From Aspidapion aeneum (Eukaryota > Arthropoda > Insecta > Coleoptera > Brentidae): DNA of 64,000 bases. The DNA lies in assembly GCA_963576565.1 (NCBI GenBank), contig OY755042.1:3896112-3960111 (forward strand), read 5' to 3'. Both the position numbers and the translations under genes were made by a program. The notes beneath the pieces are model-generated. The model worked only from the letters and a program-made list of their open reading frames with translations. It was not told where the DNA came from and did no database searches. Below, piece by piece: positions 58,640 to 64,000 of this stretch (position 1 is its first letter; each line of letters opens with the position of its first letter).

Positions 58640-59310
58640 TATTTTGGATTCGTCATTTTGATTTTTTTTTAGTTTAAGTTAAAAATAATAATCAGCAACC
58701 TGAAAGATCTTAAAGTTCCAAGTTTGATGCATATCAATCAGTTGATAAATGGGAAAATCCGCCATTTTGACTATGCCATTTTATTTTATTTTTAATTTTG
58801 AATGAATGAACCGCCGCGATGTTTCAAGTTTGAGGCAAATCGGTTAATAAATAAAAAGGTACGCCACTGTGGATCCGCAATTTTGACTTTTTTTAAGTTA
58901 AAGTTAGAATTCATATTCAGCGACCTGAAACACCCCAAAGTTTGCCATTTTGGATCCGCAATTTTCATGTTTTTAAATTTAAGTCAAAAATTATATTGCG
59001 TTACCTTAAGCGCCGCCAGGTTTCAAGTTTTAGGAAAATCAGTTTATAAATAGGAAAGTGCGCCATTGTGGTTCCGCCATTTTATTTTTTTAAAGCGCCC
59101 TAAAACACCCCAAAGTTCCGAATTGGATGCATATTGGTTCATAAATGGGAAAGTCCGCCATTTTGTATCCGCCATTTAAAATTTTTTATTTTAAGTTCAA
59201 AATAATAATCAGCGACCTAAAAGGTCCCACAGTTCCGAGTTTATTGCATATCGCTTCATAAATGGGAAAATCCGCCATTTTGGATCCCCCATTTTATTTA
59301 TTTTTCTGAT
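58640..59310 (+). repeat. ~115-bp imperfect tandem repeats with CGCCATTTTGGATCCGCC
   Basis: About five units. Each has a CCGCCATTTTGGATCCGC-like block, TTTAAGTTAAAAATAATAAT, CAGCGACCT and ATAAATGGGAAAGTCCGCC. No gene. Confidence 0.8.
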
Positions 59311-59419
59311 AAAAAAAATGTTGGATTGTATACTAACCACCAAATACTTACAAATAAACAAATATATTATATTAAATAAAACTGTTTAAACAACTGCCAA
59401 TGGTAATTTCATCAAACAA

Positions 59420-59515
59420 AAAATCTCGCGGCGAATTGTCCCCGCGGCGAATTGTCCCGCAACAAATTGGCCGCGGCGAATTGTCCCATCCTCAAAAATT
59501 TGCCCCCGACAAACA
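59420..59515 (+). repeat. Short repeats of GCGGCGAATTGTCCC
   Basis: Three or four 17-20 bp units (GGCGAATTGTCCCCGCGG). Probably an arm of a foldback element; the partner arm was not found. Confidence 0.55.
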
Positions 59516-59580
59516 AACTTTTGTTTTTGGATTTTTTCGAAAAGTAATACCTTACGTTTTCGGTGGGCCATCCTTTATGT

Positions 59581-60690
59581 TAAATACGTCTTCCGATAAC
59601 CAATCTCCACTCGTCTCTGTTTGCCCATAATTCATCATCTAGGCCTCTTATTCTTATTTCACTGTCTATTCCTTCTCTCCAGCTTCTCCTTGGCCGTCCT
59701 CGTTTTCTTCGGCCAGTTGGTTTCCATTGTAGGATTTGTTTAGGTAGTCTTTCATCATTCATTCTTTGTACATGTCCGTACCACACCAGTTGTTTGATAA
59801 TGTCATATTTTTTCTTATTCTTTGATTTGTAACTCTTTCTCTTTTTGATTTCCCTGCTGCTCTTCTCCAATAGTCCATCTCCGTAGCGAAAAGCATTTTT
59901 TTGTTCTATCCTTGATTGGCCATACTTCTGAGCCGTATGTAATAATACTTTGTACAATGCTTTTTGTTATGTTTTGATATACTTTGGTCCCAAATTATTC
60001 CATTTAATAAAGTTATTGCTTTTCTTCCTTGTACGTTTCGATCTTTTATAGCTTTGTCTAGTGTTCCGTCAGCTGTAATTTTTAGACCTAAGTATTTATA
60101 CTCATCACAGCACTGAATTCGCTGCCCGGTATTTAAGATTAGATCCTGTTTCGTTCCACCGATACACATATACTCTGTCTTGGGTCGCGGTTCGTTTGTC
60201 GAAAACACGTTTATCGAAAACATCTTTGTCGAAGACATTTTGATCGAAAATCTTAATTTCGAATGACATTTTGATCGAATGACATTTTGATCGAAAATCT
60301 TAATTTCGAATGACATTTCGATCGAAAATCTTAATTTCTATCTACATTGACACGGTTCGGTTACGTTGGCGATCGATTGACAATGGTTAGGTTTCACATT
60401 CTCTAGGATCCCGGGAAAGAGGTCAGGAGAGTATGTTTTTAAAAAATATATGCATGTTAGAAATGTTTTCGATTAAAAAGTCATTCGAAAAAGTTGTATT
60501 CGATAAAAAAGTTTTCGATCAAAATGTCATTCGATCAAAATATCATTCAAAATTAGGATTTTCGATCAAAATGTCTTCGATAAAGATGTTTTCGTTAAAC
60601 GTGTTTTCGACAAACGAACCGCGACCCCTTTGTCTTATTGTACTCTTCTATTAGTTTTCGTGTCATATATTCGATCGAATTTATCAATTT
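59581..60690 (-). pseudogene. RTE-like LINE fragment (diverged copy), split by a foldback
   Basis: Minus-strand blocks are IEYMTRKLIEEYNK (60690-60640), TEYMCIGGTKQDLILNTGQR, QCCDEYKYLGLKITADG, and further on [20 protein letters not shown] and [13 protein letters not shown]. The order and motifs are those of the three RTE-like copies elsewhere, but the sequence is more diverged. A foldback at 60183-60628 interrupts it. Stops and frameshifts are present. Confidence 0.85.
60183..60628. mobile_element. Foldback element with TCGAAAAC-type repeats
   Basis: About 446 bp. Arms GGGTCGCGGTTCGTTTGTCG / CGACAAACGAACCGCGACCC, filled with short repeats such as GATCGAAAATCTTAATTTCG. It is flanked by CTCTGTCTT (60174-60182) and CTTTGTCTT (60629-60637), a 9-bp duplication with one mismatch, as in Foldback-type elements. 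Confidence 0.8.
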
Positions 60691-61310
60691 TTTAAAAATA
60701 TATTTTAAGGTTAGTTTATTACATCCATACCGTTCACAAAGGCATGACGTCATTCGCTCGGCAAGACGTCTCGCCCGACGTTTCAATCTGAACGTACCCC
60801 AGGTAACCTATCCTCTACAGACCCCTGGGTGAAAGGCTTGCGTCTGCAAACAGGTCGGACGTCGGACCGTGCTGGCATGCGTCTTGAATGATGAATGAAT
60901 TGATTCCCATATGCCTGGCCTAGCAACCGTGCAGGCGTTTAGCTCCTTCATCGAATACGGATTAGAATCCTATTCCTCCGCACGAAACTTTGCACCAGCA
61001 CTACATTCTGCACTCTCGGCGGCACTATTAGCCTATCAGCTGTTCCAATTTATCAACAAAAAAATAAAAATAAATACTTTTTTATCTTTTGCAAATAGTT
61101 ATGTGAAAAAAACTTGAGTTGTGCCTAAAATGAGGTGTTCTACTCGGAAAGCGTATGGCTACAGATAATAAGGACAGCAAGAAGCAGGAGGAGATAAAAA
61201 AAGAGTAAGATTTAAATTTTTTCACTCTAGGTTATGATAAAGTAATATCTACTCTTGGTAGTACCAACACAGATGACCTTTATGTTAGGTGATCCGTGGT
61301 ACCAACCTAA
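60691..61310. other. No gene recognised
   Basis: Moderately GC-rich at 60720-60900. The 68-codon frame at 60911-61117 has no recognisable motif. Confidence 0.4.
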
Positions 61311-61312
61311 AG

Positions 61313-61470
61313 TCACTCATCCTAGAGTAGGCTTCACAGAAAGCGAAGCCTGTTTTTATTCTTTTTTTTCATTACAGTTTTTGACATGGTTTCTTCCAAG
61401 GTTTCTTCTTCAGTTTGGCATTGGTGGCCATTTGGCAGGTCATTCTTATTTTAAAGATGTATTTTTATCA
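61313..61470 (+). repeat. Dispersed repeat related to 53690-53830
   Basis: CAGAAAGCGAAGCCTG, TTTTTGACATGGTTTCTTCC and GGCATTGGTGGCCATTT match the earlier region in order. Element type unknown. Confidence 0.5.
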
Positions 61471-61869
61471 TAGGCTAAAGGTCCAATTATTAAAATGTAG
61501 GTACTACAGTTTGAAGTTTTTTCATTACTTTTTATTTCTAAATTAGGATGATCATCCATCTGGATAAAGCCAGACCATGTCCAGTTTTTTGGGTGAAATG
61601 AAAATATCCAGCCAGCTTTTTGCTTTTTGGTGACCAAATACCTTTTGTTTTTGGTCATCCAGGTGCACAACACAAGGGGGACTTAGGCTGTTAAGTCCCC
61701 CAAACAAAATGAGCATAATTTATTAGAAGTGAAGTTATAATGTCACATGAAAATTTCTATACTTTTGGAACTTACCAAAACTTTTGCATTTGGTATCATT
61801 TTTCCCGATTTTTCCCAAAAATTTTTACACCATTTATTATTTGAATAATTTAATTATGTATTATTTTTT

Positions 61870-62420
61870 TTACTATGATAAAACTATAGTTCCTATTGGC
61901 CTTCCAAAGCTCAACGCTTGAGCATTTCTGGAAGTGGGCAATGAGAACTATGATAAAACTATAGCCACAATAAGGCCACTGGTGGTCGCAGTGGAAGGGC
62001 TGCAAAGCCCACTCACATATGAATCATGATTATGAAAAAAATTTAAAAACCCCAAAATTTTCATTTACTTCCCTCCCCTATAAATGTAAAGGTATGTAAA
62101 AGTAACATTGCCCATTTCCAGAAATGCTAGAGAGCTGAGCTTTGGAAGGCTAATAGAAACTATGATAAAACCATGGGAACAAACCTAAAAATTGCAATTG
62201 CAAAAGTTTTGGAGAATATTCTGCATATTTTACTACTTTAAAACTTAAATATTATCCAAATCCCTTCATAAAGTAGCGAAATCATAACAAAAATATTTAA
62301 TGTAAAAAAAAGCCAAGTACAGGAAATGGTATTTCATAAAAAGAATTGAGTAAAAGTAAAGCCAAGTTCTCCAATACAAATTTCAAAATGAAAGGACTTT
62401 ACTAGGTTGGAAATGTGTGA
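61870..62420 (-). repeat. Composite repeat D, partial inverted copy
   Basis: Carries tandem-unit sequence (CTAGAGAGCTGAGCTTTGG, ACTTCCCTCCCCTATAAATG) and the foldback head (AGCCAAGTTCTCCAATACAA). A LINE tail is inserted at 61968-62035. Confidence 0.7.
61968..62035 (+). mobile_element. LINE 3' UTR fragment
   Basis: About 68 bp nearly identical to the 3' UTR of the LINE at 17366-18133 (GTGGTCGCAGTGGAAGGGCT, then CATATGAATCAT). A severely 5'-truncated insertion. Confidence 0.8.
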
Positions 62421-62479
62421 AACCAACAGAAACAACTACTCTGAGTATACCCCTACCGGCATTGAATTATACTGATGGT

Positions 62480-62770
62480 TTGATGCTTTTGCTTCGGAAT
62501 AGTAAAATATTTAGTATAGTTTATATATAGCAAAAGATAAATTATTTGCATTAAATACTTGTTCTAAAGATCCCGAAAACTAACTAATTTGGCTGTTAAT
62601 AATTAAAGGTGTTCCCAAATCGTTACGAACGTCAGGATGAAGTTGTACAGCAAAATCTATATTTAACGCTCTTCCAACAACTCTGATTGCTTGAACGTTC
62701 ATCTTGCAATCACTAAAATATTCTGCTTTGGCTTCTTTAAAGACATTACCGCATTTTATTGCAAAGTTAC
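62480..62770 (-). pseudogene. Decayed partial ionotropic receptor copy
   Basis: Two pieces in gene order. 62770-62585 is a 62-codon open exon (acceptor TTTTCAG, possible donor GTTAGT). It reads NFAIKCGNVFKEAKAEYF, MNVQAIRVVGRALNIDFAVQ and DVRNDLGTPLIIN, which resembles a ligand-binding S1 lobe. About 62527-62480 matches the start of the intact receptor exon (AAACTATACTAAATA, then ACTATTCCGAA) but lacks about 15 bases and soon degenerates. It looks like a downstream tandem duplicate that lost its channel part. The S1 assignment is tentative. Confidence 0.5.
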
Positions 62771-62925
62771 CTGAAAATATTTTGGTATTAGAAGATGGAA
62801 TGCCTTGGGATTGCTAGAAGTTTTAAAATAAAATTAATGTGTCATCCTTAAGGGATAAAAAGTGCATTGTTTTCCAAAGCAACCACTTTTTCAAGCCAGA
62901 TTTATTGTACTAATAATTTAGGAAC

Positions 62926-63987
62926 TTAATTTACAAATTCAAAAAGTGTTCCTGTTCTTATCTCATATTGATAAAATGCCATTTGTATTTTAAAATAAAT
63001 AACTTCTAGCAAAAAAGCAATTAACCCTGAAAGCTGTCCCAACATAAGAAGCCCAAACGCTCCTTCTAAATGCTGAGTAGTTAAGGCTTTGTTATGAGTC
63101 TCCACCTCATCTTCTAAGCTCTCAACATCTAATGCGTTTTTGTCTTTATTTGCAAATGCTCTACGCATGTACTTATCAATAAAACCATTTATCAAACCTC
63201 CTTCTATAACTGCTCTTTGAAGCACATCATTAAGTCTAGCTTTAAGGGGATGATCTCTCTTCATCATTATAGAGACACTTCTTATTAGCATATCTGGTTT
63301 TTGCATATAAATTTTGGTATCTCCATTGTGATATGTTACCAAGGGGTCATTTATAGCTTCTAAATATTTAATTGGTAACCTTCCAATGATTGAAGAAATG
63401 TTTCTTTTGTTGGCAACTTGGTTTAACCAATATGTATACCAGTCTACTGTGTCATTGTTGACTGTTATAAATTTTTCCTGAAATGCTTTTCTTAGAAAGC
63501 TGCCCTTTTTGGGTAAAGTTTTAAAGGCTTTGGGACCACCAACGAAACGTCGTGGATCAGATATCCAAGTTCGAGTGTCAGATATTTGACGTTCTCTCAC
63601 GGGACTAGTAAGATATTGGATCAACGATGACGTGTAGACAGAGCTAATAATTATCGCAATTAAAGTTGCACTAATAAACAGCATTCTAGTCCAACCGGAA
63701 ACAGGTTGAATCGGAACTGGGGCTGCCAGTATTATTTCATATGAAGCAGTCAAACATTTTTGAAATGACCTAAAGCAAACAACCTCCCTATGAAAATATG
63801 AAGTTATGTAGAAGAGTATTCCAAAACCAAAAATTACTGCTAAACACACACCCCACATTTGCAAATCAAAAATTACAGTTAATACCCTCCAACTTGATAT
63901 CAAATTGGCCCTAGGCATGGCCCAGGCCAACCTTTCGGAATAGTAGGTCACAGAATATGTAAAGTATTTAGTATAGTTTAGATCTGG
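62926..63987 (-). CDS. Ionotropic receptor (IR), last exon
   Basis: This exon has 353 codons and a TAA stop. IRs are variant ionotropic glutamate receptors that form ligand-gated cation channels in sensory neuron membranes of protostomes. In order it shows: end of S1 (NYTKYFTYSVTYYSERLAW); TM1 (LQMWGVCLAVIFGFGILFYI); the pore loop (SYEIILAAPVPIQP); TM2 (MLFISATLIAIIISSVYTSS), running into LIQYLTSPV, the counterpart of the SYTANLAAF region; the S2 lobe; and TM3 (FGLLMLGQLSGLIAFLLEVI). The acceptor is CTATAG at 63988-63993. There is no initiator here: the frame is continued from exons right of the window, and a GTG at 63951 is internal. The N-terminal domain and S1 are missing, so it cannot be placed in a named IR subfamily. 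Confidence 0.9.
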   Translation of the reverse strand, partial: PDLNYTKYFTYSVTYYSERLAWAMPRANLISSWRVLTVIFDLQMWGVCLAVIFGFGILFYITSYFHREVVCFRSFQKCLTASYEIILAAPVPIQPVSGWTRMLFISATLIAIIISSVYTSSLIQYLTSPVRERQISDTRTWISDPRRFVGGPKAFKTLPKKGSFLRKAFQEKFITVNNDTVDWYTYWLNQVANKRNISSIIGRLPIKYLEAINDPLVTYHNGDTKIYMQKPDMLIRSVSIMMKRDHPLKARLNDVLQRAVIEGGLINGFIDKYMRRAFANKDKNALDVESLEDEVETHNKALTTQHLEGAFGLLMLGQLSGLIAFLLEVIYFKIQMAFYQYEIRTGTLFEFVN

Positions 63988-64000
63988 CTATAGGTTTCCA

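Noticed and set aside
63949..63951. GTG start for the ionotropic receptor frame
   Set aside because: The conserved sequence continues upstream to an acceptor at 63988; GTG is an internal valine.

Overview
This window is eukaryotic nuclear DNA from an insect. It is AT-rich and intron-rich, holds a chemosensory ionotropic-receptor exon of the protostome type, and is saturated with insect-type transposons. A beetle or another repeat-heavy insect is my guess; nothing in the sequence fixes the order.

Three protein-coding genes are visible. (1) A Trim37 orthologue on the minus strand starts at 44860 and runs leftwards off the window. Seven exons were found by matching splice phase and protein similarity: 44840-44860, 40435-40577, 35187-35309, 31077-31287, 9990-10136, 7471-7640 and 4214-4423. 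They encode the RING finger, B-box, coiled coil and first half of the MATH domain (342 residues). (2) A two-exon gene on the plus strand (14035-14131 and 21415-22265) lies entirely inside the 20.9 kb fourth intron of Trim37. It encodes a 315-residue secreted precursor: a signal peptide, a cysteine-free repeat region cut by five RKTR sites, and a 25-residue tail holding all six cysteines. Its promoter has a TATA box, an initiator, and kB-like and GATA-like sites. This looks like an undescribed multi-peptide precursor, plausibly of a host-defence type, and is the most interesting object here. (3) The last exon of an ionotropic receptor is at 62926-63987 (minus), with a decayed partial copy downstream at 62480-62770.

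Nearly everything else is mobile or repetitive DNA. There are four RTE-like LINE copies, at least four other LINE fragments, two Penelope-like pieces with a GIY-YIG region, a P-element relic with an exact 8-bp target duplication, a hAT relic, a pogo-like relic and many foldback/MITE elements. Seven copies of a hairpin-ended element with a GTCT microsatellite are scattered from 4475 to 43781. A foldback element with expanded tandem arms occupies 46123-49068. Simple-sequence arrays include about 820 bp of (TG)n and about 3.4 kb of 6-, 8- and 7-bp satellites.

Layout: 1-2.1 kb foldback cluster; 2.2-4.0 kb LINE; 4.2-10.1 kb Trim37 exons among hairpin elements; 10.1-31.1 kb Trim37 intron 4 with the nested precursor gene; 31.1-44.9 kb Trim37 exons 4 to 1 among nested transposons; 45-61 kb LINE fragments, foldbacks and satellites; 62.5-64 kb receptor gene and relic. 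Several insertions touch gene parts: one LINE duplicated the Trim37 exon 4 splice donor, one sits 86 bp upstream of the Trim37 start codon, and a pogo-like MITE lies in the precursor's 3' UTR.
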